Shown: positions 1 to 7,221 of the stretch, one piece after another
How positions within the stretch are numbered: the stretch's first letter is position 1
How the letters are laid out: the number at the start of each line of letters is the position of its first letter
DNA from: Bacillota bacterium
GTDB lineage: Bacteria > Bacillota > Clostridia > Christensenellales > Aristaeellaceae
DNA: 17,962 nt
NCBI GenBank assembly: GCA_023409955.1
Contig: JAEYQQ010000192.1
Coordinates: forward strand, 1 to 17,962
Direction: 5' to 3'
Notes under the pieces: generated by a model
The model's input: only the letters and a program-made list of their open reading frames with translations
What the model was told of the DNA's origin: nothing
Database searches by the model: none
Made by a program: the position numbers and the translations under genes

Positions 1-219
1 TCCGGCTACAACATCAATGCCTCGGGCCGCCGATGCGCTTCTACCGTTTTTATCATGATTATCTCGGGCGTCATTCTATACCTGGTGTATGGCGTTGGAT
101 CTCGAGATCTGGGCGAAAGACTGGAGATTCGTGATCGCCGCCGAAAAAGAAGAAAGAGGCTTATGACAAAGCTTCGAAGACCACGATCTGATTTGGGCAA
201 ACCAAGTTCAGTTGGATAG
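1..219 (+). other. Possible 3' end of a membrane-protein ORF cut by the window edge
   Basis: Frame 1 is open from the first base to a TAG at 217-219. Its translation has one hydrophobic stretch (FIMIISGVILYLVYG, about residues 17-31) followed by a very Arg/Lys-rich tail, as at a membrane segment with positive-inside flanking residues. The pattern loosely recalls the last helix of amino-acid permeases, but the rest does not fit and codon use (many CGA and AGA) is unlike the good genes of the window. It may be the end of a real gene, a decayed remnant or chance. The following 130 bases hold no recognisable gene. Confidence 0.2.
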
Positions 220-326
220 GAAGCGCAAAAACCTGGAAGAGCGTAATTGAAAGGTCATCGTTTACCACACCTTTCATTAATGTAATCTGAACTTGACTTG
301 CCTTACGAGAACTGTACCAGCATCAA

Positions 327-352
327 AGTGAGTCAGTCCATTTTATAAATGG
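327..352 (+). repeat. Copy A of a 13-bp inverted repeat, running into a hairpin
   Basis: AGTGAGTCAGTCC at 327-339 is found again, identical and inverted, at 2605-2617 beyond the ABC-F gene. Here it runs into a near-palindrome, TCCATTT-TA-TAAATGGA, just before the IS3 orfA start, so it may be part of the left end or leader of that dead element. Confidence 0.5.
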
Positions 353-356
353 AGTG

Positions 357-452
357 ATGAGCATAAAGAAACGGAGCACGGAAGAGCAGATCATCAGATA
401 ACTGAAAGAAAATGTGCTGGAAGCTGAAGAAGAGCAGCGGGTCTGCTGTTGA
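357..452 (+). pseudogene. Broken IS3-family transposase orfA (N-terminal remnant)
   Basis: An ATG at 357 behind GGAGTG begins MSIKKRSTEEQIIR, followed by an in-frame TAA at 399-401, then LKENVLEAEEEQRVC and a TGA at 450. The string STEEQIIR-x-LKE is the conserved start of OrfA of IS3-family elements of the IS407 type (usual form: R-F-T-E-E-Q-I-I-x-x-L-K-E-A-E), the first helix of the helix-turn-helix that binds the IS ends. Similarity fades after about 30 residues, the gene carries a stop codon, and no OrfB follows. It is a dead fragment. The family is recognised from a short motif only. Confidence 0.55.
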
Positions 453-494
453 CGCCATCCTTGACGGATAGTCAGTCTCAAGCAGTTAGGATTT

Positions 495-549
495 GGCTGA
501 TGAAGCCGACGACTCGGAAACTGATGCCTTGGGCCTGACTTCATCGGCC
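495..549. repeat. Hairpin, 11-bp stem
   Basis: GGCTGATGAAG at 495-505 pairs with CTTCATCGGCC at 539-549 through 11 pairs, one of them G-T, around a loop of 33 bases. No T-run follows on either strand, so it is not a clear terminator. It is the first of four inverted repeats between 495 and 680; the others are at 583-614, 628-647 and 649-680. Confidence 0.4.
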
Positions 550-582
550 ATACAGCATAGCATAAGCCTGACTACCCATCAA

Positions 583-614
583 GGAGCAGCCACCGCAAGC
601 GGCTGTGGCTGCTC
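583..614 (-). terminator. Weak candidate terminator hairpin downstream of the ABC-F gene
   Basis: GGAGCAGCCAC at 583-593 pairs perfectly with GTGGCTGCTCC at 604-614 around a GC-rich loop. It lies about 95 bases past the ABC-F stop codon. On the minus strand only a poor T-run (TTGATG) follows, so termination is plausible but weak. Two shorter stems (CCGATC/GATCGG at 628-633 and 642-647; CAAACCA/TGGTTTG at 649-655 and 674-680) lie between it and the gene. Confidence 0.35.
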
Positions 615-709
615 CGTTCCAAAGTCTCCGATCAGAAATCAGATCGGCCAAACCAACTAACTTTCCAAGTGGATGGTTTGAGGAGACAGTGTTACCATAA
701 TCATTTTAC

Positions 710-2263
710 TTACACAATTTTCGTTGTCCAGCTCTCTAAATTCCACACTTCGTCAATCCAATCGCTGTAAAACTCTGGTTCATGGCTTACAAGCAAAATT
801 GTACCGTTAAATTCTTTTAAAGCACGTTTCAGCTCAGCTTTTGCCTCAACATCAAGGTGATTTGTAGGCTCATCAAGCACAAGCCAATTTAACTCTCTAA
901 GCATAATCTTGCATAGACGAACCTTTGCGCTTTCTCCGCCAGAAAGCACTCTCATCTGGCTTGATATATGATCTGCTGTAAGCCCGCATCTTGCTAATGC
1001 TCCTCTTACTTCAGCATTTGACATGGAAGGGAACTCGTCCCAAATTTCTTGTAAAGCTGTATTTTTATTATCTCTTGAATCTTCTTGCTCAAAATAGCCA
1101 GACTGAAGATAAGGATCAAGTTCTATTGAACCTGATATTGGCGGGATTACACCTAATAATGTTTTCAAAAGAGTAGATTTCCCCAGCCCATTAACCCCTT
1201 TAATCGCAATCTTTTTATTACGCTCCATTTCAATACTAAAGGAAGTGGTAAGCGGCTCATTGTACCCAAGCACAAGATCTATCGCCTTAAAAATCACCTT
1301 TCCTGGTGTTCGTGCAGTTCTAAATCCAAATGTAGGTTTTGGCTTATCTTTCAATTTGTCTACAATATCCATCTTGTCAAGCTGCTTTTGCTTGCTTCTT
1401 GCAAGGGTAGCCGTTGCGGCCCTTGCTTTATTCTTCGCAACAAATGTTTCAAGCTTATCAATTTCTTTTTGTTGCTTCTTATATGCTTGCTCGTGTTGTC
1501 TTTTTTTCAATGAGAGTGCCTCTAAATACTGCTCATAGGACCCTGTATATCGTTGCATGTTTCCGTCTTCAATATGATAAATGACATTTACAACCTTACT
1601 CATGAATGCTGTGTCGTGGGATACTAAAACCAAAGCATTCTCATGGTTAACTAAAAAATCAGTAAGCCAATTGATATGATTCTCGTCCAAAAAATTTGTT
1701 GGTTCATCTAAAATTAAGATCATGGGGTTTTCTAAAATAAGTTTGGTTAAAAGTACTTTAGAGCGTTGCCCGCCGGACAGCTCATTAACCATTTTATCCA
1801 GACCTATTTCACCTAACCCTAAGCCATTTGCTACTTCATTAATTCTAGAATCGATAGCGTAAAAACCACTTTGCTCCAACATCGCCTGAATATCGCCCAC
1901 ATTTTCAAGCATTTTATCCATTTCACTATCTTGAGTTGCCATTTTTTCATATAAATCGAGCATTTCCTTCTCAAGCTCAAACATATGCTCAAAAGCACCT
2001 TTGAGTACATCACGAATGGTACTTCCGGCAGGTAACGCAGTATGTTGATCAAGATAGCCAACCGATATACGGTTGCACCATTCAATTTTTCCTTGGTCTG
2101 GCTGAAGTTTACCCATAATTATGTTTAAAAATGTGGACTTTCCATCACCGTTAGCTCCGACCAAACCAACATGCTCACCATTTAAAATCTGAAAAGATGC
2201 ATTGTTAAGTATTTGCCGTGCACCAAATCCATGTGTTACATTTTGTGCGTTTAGTATGCTCAA
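710..2263 (-). CDS. ABC-F family ATPase (ribosome-associated; possible antibiotic ribosomal-protection protein)
   Basis: This soluble protein of 517 residues has two ABC ATPase domains and no membrane segments, the layout of ABC-F translation factors that bind the ribosomal E site. Domain 1 has Walker A GANGDGKST (about 36-44), signature LSGGQ (162-166), Walker B LILDEPTN (183-190) and SHD. Domain 2 has GVNGLGKST (356-364), signature LSGGE (440-444) and LVLDEPTNHLD (461-471). Between them lies the charged, helical interdomain linker (about 245-315, KKRQHEQAYKKQQKE) that reaches toward the peptidyl-transferase centre in this family. The start is taken as TTG at 2261-2263 because AAGGGG sits 7 bases upstream and the homologous region begins MSILNAQNV; an upstream ATG in frame (2311) would add 16 unrelated residues. 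Base composition is clearly more AT-rich than the sugar operon, suggesting separate acquisition. A housekeeping role (YkpA/YbiT type) or drug resistance cannot be told apart by eye. Confidence 0.9.
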   Translation of the reverse strand: MSILNAQNVTHGFGARQILNNASFQILNGEHVGLVGANGDGKSTFLNIIMGKLQPDQGKIEWCNRISVGYLDQHTALPAGSTIRDVLKGAFEHMFELEKEMLDLYEKMATQDSEMDKMLENVGDIQAMLEQSGFYAIDSRINEVANGLGLGEIGLDKMVNELSGGQRSKVLLTKLILENPMILILDEPTNFLDENHINWLTDFLVNHENALVLVSHDTAFMSKVVNVIYHIEDGNMQRYTGSYEQYLEALSLKKRQHEQAYKKQQKEIDKLETFVAKNKARAATATLARSKQKQLDKMDIVDKLKDKPKPTFGFRTARTPGKVIFKAIDLVLGYNEPLTTSFSIEMERNKKIAIKGVNGLGKSTLLKTLLGVIPPISGSIELDPYLQSGYFEQEDSRDNKNTALQEIWDEFPSMSNAEVRGALARCGLTADHISSQMRVLSGGESAKVRLCKIMLRELNWLVLDEPTNHLDVEAKAELKRALKEFNGTILLVSHEPEFYSDWIDEVWNLESWTTKIV

Positions 2264-2282
2264 AATAATTCCCCTTATCGTT

Positions 2283-2411
2283 TTAATGTATAGTATATTT
2301 CTGTATCTCATTTATCAGCAAAACAGGAGGCTGACGTGTAACCACAGGCTGCAGATATCTCAGCGATAACTTGTCCTCGCTGGCGATGATCATGCGCTGT
2401 GCTTCCACCAT
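2283..2411 (-). CDS. Possible 42-codon leader ORF upstream of the ABC-F gene
   Basis: On the minus strand an ATG at 2411 opens 42 codons (MVEAQRMIIASEDK...) ending with TAA 19 bases before the TTG start of the ABC-F gene. It lies fully inside the leader expected from the promoter at 2503-2530. No convincing ribosome binding site precedes it, and I do not recognise the peptide. Resistance-type ABC-F genes are often controlled by drug-sensed leader ORFs, which is the reason to note it. It may equally be chance or a gene scrap. A small stem (CAGCGA/TCGCTG) lies inside it. Confidence 0.2.
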   Translation of the reverse strand: MVEAQRMIIASEDKLSLRYLQPVVTRQPPVLLINEIQKYTIH

Positions 2412-2502
2412 TCCGATTTTTACAGCAGTTCACGGATGATGAAGAGGTCTTGTAAAATCCCTGTATTAAATACCTGATTGCATAGCCTTAAAGACATAAG
2501 AA

Positions 2503-2530
2503 AGTATATCACAATAACTTACTTATTCAA
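2503..2530 (-). promoter_or_regulatory. Sigma-A-type promoter for the ABC-F gene, extended -10
   Basis: On the minus strand TTGAAT (2530-2525) is followed after 16 bases by TATACT (2508-2503), preceded by TGA, which gives an extended -10 (TGnTATACT). The predicted start near 2496 leaves a leader of about 230 nt before the TTG start. A second, weaker pair (TTGCTG, 18 bases, TATACT) lies about 45 bases upstream of the coding start. Confidence 0.5.
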
Positions 2531-2588
2531 ATGATATTGTCGTCCATTGTCACTTGACCTGCTTCCATTGAGACCGTCTATGACAAAA

Positions 2589-2622
2589 GTGAGCCATTCC
2601 AATAGGACTGACTCACTCTTTT
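2589..2622. terminator. Bidirectional terminator-like hairpin; contains inverted-repeat copy B
   Basis: GTGAGCCATTCC (2589-2600) and GGACTGACTCAC (2605-2616) form a 12-position stem with one mismatch and an AATA loop. TTTTG follows on the minus strand and TCTTTT on the plus strand, so it could stop transcription both ways. It would shield the ABC-F promoter from readthrough from the AraC remnant. Its right arm is the inverted copy of the 13-bp sequence at 327-339, so it may instead be an insertion-sequence end. Confidence 0.5.
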
Positions 2623-2652
2623 ATTGAACCTTTTTTGAAAGGCTGATCACGT

Positions 2653-2776
2653 CTCTTTCAAGATGGAATATTGTTGCTTGAACTGGTCTCAAAATGTATT
2701 TGGGTGAAGGTAGGCAACACTCAGTAGGTCAATTCATATAAAAGTAACAGCATACAGTTTACTCAGCTTGAAAGAG
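2653..2776. repeat. Perfect 10-bp inverted repeat, arms 104 bases apart
   Basis: CTCTTTCAAG at 2653-2662 is mirrored by CTTGAAAGAG at 2767-2776. The stretch between has no ORF that I recognise. It could be the ends of a small decayed element or chance. Confidence 0.25.
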
Positions 2777-2890
2777 TTATGGGTGAGTTAAGTATGGTTC
2801 GTTGGAACACACCGTTCACATCCATGGGGTAGATGTTATCTTTTTTATCTTGATTATGTTGTGCTAATCGCTGTTTACATATCCCCGACG

Positions 2891-3106
2891 TTATACCTGG
2901 GGGTTCATGCTCATATGTTGCCGAAATACTTTTGAAAAACGACTAAAATTGTCAAAACTTAACTCCATGGCGATTTCTGTCATGTACGAATATCCAACCA
3001 CCATTAGGATCATTCTGAATTGCATCACAATATGAAGATACAATTTTAATAAACGCGTGGGATGCTGTCGTTTTGCAGAAGAAACAACACTTTGACTTTG
3101 GAACAA
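2891..3106 (-). pseudogene. AraC-family transcriptional regulator, C-terminal helix-turn-helix remnant
   Basis: The minus-strand frame ending with TAA at 2891-2893 translates, in its last 45 residues, to a typical second AraC helix-turn-helix: MTEIAMELSFDN then FSRFSKVFRQHMSMNPQ, matching the family pattern (I/T)xEIAxxLGFxxxSxFSxxFKxxxGxxPxxY. The usual closing YR is missing and the stop comes directly after PQV. Upstream the frame has no recognisable first helix-turn-helix or sensor domain, and the 350 bases to its right hold only scrambled frames. It is therefore a truncated relic. AraC regulators often sit next to LplA-type sugar importers, so it may be a former regulator of the neighbouring sugar locus, but that is inference. 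Confidence 0.6.
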
Positions 3107-3183
3107 AGATCTACATCACATATTAATATATAATGTTGATTGTATTTAACCCAAATAACACATCTTTTCGGCCATATAATGCA

Positions 3184-3212
3184 TTGTATTATATCACAAT
3201 ATGAAATATAGT
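3184..3212 (+). promoter_or_regulatory. Candidate promoter for the sugar-phosphate operon
   Basis: TTGTAT (3184-3189), a 17-base spacer and TATAGT (3207-3212) lie in an AT-rich stretch about 250 bases before the first gene of the operon. It is the best-spaced pair that I found in this gap. The long leader leaves room for regulation but shows no structure that I recognise. A short direct repeat (ATCACAATATGAA) occurs here and near 3025. Confidence 0.35.
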
Positions 3213-3463
3213 GTACTTGTGTTTGGTTCATGTTGGCTGGCGTAATGATTACTTTGCGCAGAGAGGTAGCCGGCTGTACAGGACGAAAGCTATGCATTTG
3301 CAGACTGGAAGACGGCTGATGGAGATGAGATGGACATGGCAAGTGGTTTTGCTGATAATATGACACTGATAGCGAATTTTGCGACGTCCTGATCAAGCTG
3401 CGTGGACCCAGAGGCCTCATTACTCTACACTGGCGTTAGCAATGATAAAAGGAGATTCATCCG

Positions 3464-4273
3464 ATGGAGCGAATTAATCCGGGTCAAAAAGGAAAATTTC
3501 AGTACGCAGTGTTGGACTTCGATGGTACCATTTCGCTGCTGCGTGAGGGCTGGCAGAAGATCATGGTTCCATATTTTATTGATGAATTAGAAAAGGCACC
3601 GGGCGCGAAGGAACTGTCTGCAGATGAGATTTCTTATAAGGTGCGCAACTTTGTAACCATCTTAACTGGAAAACAGACCATCTACCAGTGCATCCGGTTG
3701 GCAGAAGAAATCACGGCCCTTGGGGGAACACCAGATGACCCTCAGGTGTATAAGGATGAATATCAACGGCGGTTGTTGGTACACATTGATGATCGCCTTA
3801 AGGGTCTGGAAGACGGCAGTATTGACCCAGAAAGTCTGACAGTGCCCGGTAGTTACGATTTGCTGGATATGCTGTTGCGCCACAATGTAACGCTGTATCT
3901 GGCCTCCGGTACGGATGAGGTGTATGTCCTCAACGAGGCGCGCTTGCTGGGATTTGACAAGTACTTTGGCGAGCGTATTTATGGCGCACAGCGAGAGTAT
4001 AAGACCTTCTCCAAGAAGATGGTAATTGAGCGGATTCTGCGGGAAAAAAATCTTTCTGGAGAAAGCCTTCTGGGCTTGGGCGATGGTTATGTAGAAATTG
4101 AGAACATCCGTGAAGTAGGCGGTTTTGCCGTGGGTGTTCCCTCCAACGAGTCCGAGCGCTGCGGGATAGATGAATGGAAGCGTGAGCGGTTGATTCGTGC
4201 CGGTGCCAATATCATCATCCCTGATTATCGCAATATTGCTGAACTGGAAGAAGAACTGTTTCCCAACGGCTAA
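3464..4273 (+). CDS. HAD-superfamily phosphatase (phosphoglycolate-phosphatase-like)
   Basis: This is a cytosolic hydrolase of 269 residues, first gene of the operon. The four HAD motifs can be seen: motif I DFDGT (18-22, nucleophile D18, acid/base D20), motif II ASGT (147-150, S148), a motif III lysine near 184-185 in TFSKKM, and motif IV GLGDGYVE (204-211, D207 and E211). The region between motifs I and II (about 30-125) is a helical C1-type cap, which sets substrate choice. The start ATG at 3464 has AAGGAGA 8 bases upstream. The stop codon overlaps the AGGAGG site of the next gene, so the two are co-transcribed. The substrate is unknown. In context it likely removes phosphate from a sugar phosphate, in the position GmhB has in heptose pathways, though it is not of the GmhB sequence type. 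Confidence 0.85.
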   Translation: MERINPGQKGKFQYAVLDFDGTISLLREGWQKIMVPYFIDELEKAPGAKELSADEISYKVRNFVTILTGKQTIYQCIRLAEEITALGGTPDDPQVYKDEYQRRLLVHIDDRLKGLEDGSIDPESLTVPGSYDLLDMLLRHNVTLYLASGTDEVYVLNEARLLGFDKYFGERIYGAQREYKTFSKKMVIERILREKNLSGESLLGLGDGYVEIENIREVGGFAVGVPSNESERCGIDEWKRERLIRAGANIIIPDYRNIAELEEELFPNG

Positions 4274-4284
4274 GGAGGAAGCAT

Positions 4285-5256
4285 ATGCCTTTTGAAATAT
4301 TTGATCGATCCAGGTTAAACCTGCTCCCCTTGCAGGAAAGAATTCATGATTTAGAGTTGGAAACAACTATGCTGCCAGCCGTGGCGGATAACGGCTACCG
4401 TCACCCCACGGTTTCACTGCTGGCGGAACGTATCCGCATTGCGAAGGAAAAGCACGCCAACGTCACGCTCATGATGGGTGGTCATGTGATCCGTTCGGGC
4501 GTCGCGCCTAGCATGGAAGCCATGATGAAAGCTGGTTATTTGACCCATATTGCCATGAACGGTGCGGCAGCCATTCATGATTTTGAGTTCGCGATGATCG
4601 GTGCGACCACGGAAAGCGTTGCCAAGTATATTTCCGAAGGCCAGTTCGGCTTGTGGCAGGAAACCGGTTTGTACAACGAAGCCATCAACGAAGGCGCGAA
4701 GCTAGGCTTGGGCTTTGGCGAATCCCTGGGGCGTTACATCCAAGAGCACAACTTCCCCTATAAGCAGCACAGCGTCCTGGCCGCTGGTTATCGTGAGCAG
4801 ATTCCTGTCACGGTTCATGTGGGCATAGGTTGCGATATTGTTCATGAGCATCCCAATGCGGATGGCGCGGCCATCGGCGAGACGACTTACCGTGATTTCC
4901 TCATCTACGCCAAGTGCATCGAGAATCAGGAAAACGGTGTGTTCATGGACTTCGGCTCTGCCGTCATTGGCCCTGAGGTATACCTCAAGGCGCTAAGCAT
5001 GGCGCGCAACGTTGCTCATCAAGAGGGTCGAAAGATCGGACATTTCACCACGGCGGTGTTTGATCTGTTGGATTTGGAGGGCAAGGACGTCAATGAAGCT
5101 CCGCCCAAGAATGATCCCCGTTACTACTTCCGCCCATGGAAAACCATCCTGGCGCGTACTGTGGCCGATGGTGGAGAGGGATACTACGTTCAGGGTGTCC
5201 ACAAAAACACAATTCCCGCCTTGGCGTGGGAGCTGCTGGGAGGCAAAGGGAGATGA
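4285..5256 (+). CDS. Deoxyhypusine-synthase-like protein, function unknown
   Basis: A protein of 323 residues without signal peptide or membrane segments. The central part resembles the Rossmann-like NAD-binding fold of deoxyhypusine synthase: NVTLMMGGHVIRSG (about 59-72), THIAMNGAAAIHDFE (86-100), the strand IPVTVHVGIG, and the late glycine-rich strand GVFMDFGSAVIG (around 228-239). In deoxyhypusine synthase this late strand carries the catalytic lysine (GGGVVKHH in the human enzyme); here that position appears to be Gly/Pro, so synthase chemistry is unlikely. Bacteria also lack the eIF5A substrate. AGGAGG lies 6 bases before the ATG. Its stop overlaps the start of the sugar-kinase gene (ATGA at 5253-5256), a sign of coupled translation. 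An NAD-dependent step on the operon's sugar substrate is a reasonable guess, not shown. Fold assignment is by eye and moderately sure; the gene itself is certain. Confidence 0.6.
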   Translation: MPFEIFDRSRLNLLPLQERIHDLELETTMLPAVADNGYRHPTVSLLAERIRIAKEKHANVTLMMGGHVIRSGVAPSMEAMMKAGYLTHIAMNGAAAIHDFEFAMIGATTESVAKYISEGQFGLWQETGLYNEAINEGAKLGLGFGESLGRYIQEHNFPYKQHSVLAAGYREQIPVTVHVGIGCDIVHEHPNADGAAIGETTYRDFLIYAKCIENQENGVFMDFGSAVIGPEVYLKALSMARNVAHQEGRKIGHFTTAVFDLLDLEGKDVNEAPPKNDPRYYFRPWKTILARTVADGGEGYYVQGVHKNTIPALAWELLGGKGR

Positions 5257-6272
5257 CAATTACCCGATTGCGGGAGCTGTTTGACAGATTTCCGACGCTG
5301 CGAATCACCGTAGCGGGAGATCTGTTCCTAGATCGTTGGTATGAAATAGACCCTGCTTTGAATGAACCCTCAGTCGAAACAGCGTTGACTGCTTATCAGG
5401 TAGTTCGGAAGCGTTCTTCAGCCGGTGCTGCTGGTACGGTAATTAACAATCTCTGCGCAATGCAGATCGGAATGTTAAGAGTGGTTTCTATGCTGGGAAA
5501 CGATGGTGACGGTTGGGAAACTTTGAATCTGTTGAGGAATATGAACGTTGATGTATCCGGTATCATTGTCAGCGATGAAATCGTGACTCCTTCCTACATC
5601 AAGCCACTCTTTCCCCAGGAAGGTAACCGACTGGATATCAAGAACATCAAACCAACACCCCAAGAGATCCAAAACCAACTGATCGTCAACATTGAGTCAG
5701 CCCTACAAGTGTCCGATGCACTTGTGCTACTGGATCAGGTTTGTACAGCCGATACTGGCGTGATGACCGCGCAGGTGCGTCAGGCGGTATGTGCTATGGC
5801 CAAGAAATATCCCGACAAGTTGATCTGGGCGGATTCCCGCGCCTTCATCCATCATTTCAACGATGTAACCATCAAGTGCAACCAACTGGAGGCTGCACGC
5901 ATGACAGGCCGTGAGGTAAACGAGGAAAATTTCGACTTGGAAAAGGTCTTTGCCTGCATGGACGATTTGCATGGTAAAACGGGACGTCCAGTGGTGGTTA
6001 CCTGCGGTGCCCGGGGTGTGGCTGTGGAAGAAGGAGGACGCAAGCAGCTGGTGCCTGCGGTGCGTCAAAAAGGGACTATCGATATTTGCGGCGCGGGGGA
6101 CGCCTGCTCCGCCGGCATGGTATCGACTCTGTGTGCTGGTGGTTCCTTTGAGGAGGCTGCTGCTGTAGGCAATTTGTCTTCCGGCGTGACTGTGCGGATT
6201 ATAGGCCAAACCGGCGCTGCCAGCCGCGAAGAGATGCTGGCTTTGTTCCATGAGCAATTGGTAAACAACTGA
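5253..6272 (+). CDS. PfkB-family sugar kinase related to the kinase domain of HldE/RfaE
   Basis: A ribokinase-fold kinase of 339 residues that would transfer phosphate from ATP to a sugar or sugar phosphate. Visible features: the N-terminal strand ITVAGDLFLDRW (18-29), the small-residue substrate loop SAGAAGTVINNL (56-67), TPSYIKPLF (112-120), which resembles the TPTKTR segment of HldE, and the C-terminal PfkB signature TIDICGAGDACSAGM (275-289) with catalytic base D283 in GAGD. Like HldE and unlike ordinary fructokinases, it begins with a helix (TRLRELFDRFP) before the GD strand. The HldE nucleotidyltransferase domain is absent and not encoded nearby. I chose the ATG at 5253, overlapping the upstream stop (ATGA), because the longer upstream reading has no family similarity. 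The exact sugar is unknown. Confidence 0.85.
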   Translation: MTITRLRELFDRFPTLRITVAGDLFLDRWYEIDPALNEPSVETALTAYQVVRKRSSAGAAGTVINNLCAMQIGMLRVVSMLGNDGDGWETLNLLRNMNVDVSGIIVSDEIVTPSYIKPLFPQEGNRLDIKNIKPTPQEIQNQLIVNIESALQVSDALVLLDQVCTADTGVMTAQVRQAVCAMAKKYPDKLIWADSRAFIHHFNDVTIKCNQLEAARMTGREVNEENFDLEKVFACMDDLHGKTGRPVVVTCGARGVAVEEGGRKQLVPAVRQKGTIDICGAGDACSAGMVSTLCAGGSFEEAAAVGNLSSGVTVRIIGQTGAASREEMLALFHEQLVNN

Positions 6273-6273
6273 C

Positions 6274-7221
6274 ATGAGCACATATCTAGCGATGGATATA
6301 GGCGGTTCCAAATATGTGGTCGCCTTGATTAACGGAGATGGACGAATTTTGCACCGCCGTCAGGGAACTTGGTATTCGCTGAGTGCTAAGACCATCCTGA
6401 CTCGATTGGTGGAGGAAGCTCGCCTGGTGTTAGCTGAGTCCGACGACTATCCGGTGGCCTGTGGCATTACCATCCCTGGTTTGGCTGACCCGAAACGGGG
6501 GCTTTGGGTAGAGGCCACATTCTCTGGTATCCGAGATTTCGCTATCTGCAAAGCGATGGAGGAGGCTCTGAGCATTCCTGCCTATTGCGAAAATGACGGT
6601 CAGGCCTATGCCATGGCCGAAATGACCTTCGGATGTTGCCAAGATGTCAAGAACTTCTTGTTCGTTAACGTATCCAACGGCGTTGGCGGAGCTATTGTCA
6701 GCGGTGGCAGGCTGCTGAACGGGGAACGTGGTTTTGCTGGTGAAATCGGTCATTGCAATGCAGTGCCGTCGGGGCGCTCCTGTAAATGTGGCCAACGCGG
6801 TTGCCTTGAAATGTATGCTGCCGGGCCAGGCATCGCCCACACCTATGCAGAAAAGGGCGGAGCGCCAGATGAAAATGGCTACATGGCTGATTGCAAGATG
6901 ATAGCACAGAGAGCCCGTGCAGGCGATGTTATAGCCTTAACTGCCTTTGAAGATGCGGGGCGCTACTTAGGGCAGGTACTGGCTATAGCAGTCAATCTTC
7001 TCAATCCGTGCTGTATTGTCATAGGCGGTGGTGTAGCCTTGTCCTTTGACTTATTTGCCCCGGCATTACGCCATACGCTTCAGGAGAGAATATATACTTA
7101 TGCCAACCCAAACATAACGATTATGCCTACGCCTCTGGGCTATGATGCAGGCCTGTATGGTGCCGCTGCCATCGCCATGATGAATCATCAAATTATTGAA
7201 GCTAAGGAGAAATTATTATGA
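6274..7221 (+). CDS. ROK-family sugar kinase
   Basis: A kinase of 315 residues with the actin-like ROK fold. The N-terminal phosphate loop is MDIGGSKYV (7-15). The catalytic Asp lies in CENDGQAYAMAE (105-116; D108). Next come the nucleotide-binding VSNGVGGAIVSGG (133-145) and the ROK zinc site, GEIGH (156-160) followed by CKCGQRGCLE (170-179). The second glycine-rich ATP motif is IVIGGGVALS near residue 250. ROK kinases usually phosphorylate glucose, N-acetyl-hexosamines, fructose or allose at the 6-position; the substrate cannot be read here. The start follows the previous stop by one base with no clear ribosome binding site, so translation is probably coupled. It is the second kinase of the operon and unrelated in fold to the first. 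Confidence 0.9.
   Translation: MSTYLAMDIGGSKYVVALINGDGRILHRRQGTWYSLSAKTILTRLVEEARLVLAESDDYPVACGITIPGLADPKRGLWVEATFSGIRDFAICKAMEEALSIPAYCENDGQAYAMAEMTFGCCQDVKNFLFVNVSNGVGGAIVSGGRLLNGERGFAGEIGHCNAVPSGRSCKCGQRGCLEMYAAGPGIAHTYAEKGGAPDENGYMADCKMIAQRARAGDVIALTAFEDAGRYLGQVLAIAVNLLNPCCIVIGGGVALSFDLFAPALRHTLQERIYTYANPNITIMPTPLGYDAGLYGAAAIAMMNHQIIEAKEKLL

Noticed and set aside
3046..3420. Minus-strand open frame of 124 codons left of the sugar operon
   Set aside because: No recognisable motif, low-complexity start; it overlaps the operon leader and the AraC remnant in another frame.
3662..4366. Minus-strand open frame of 234 codons
   Set aside because: It lies opposite the HAD phosphatase, which has all catalytic motifs; no family pattern in the antisense frame.
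4285..5256. Calling the DHS-like gene a true deoxyhypusine synthase
   Set aside because: The catalytic lysine segment does not match and the operon context is carbohydrate metabolism.
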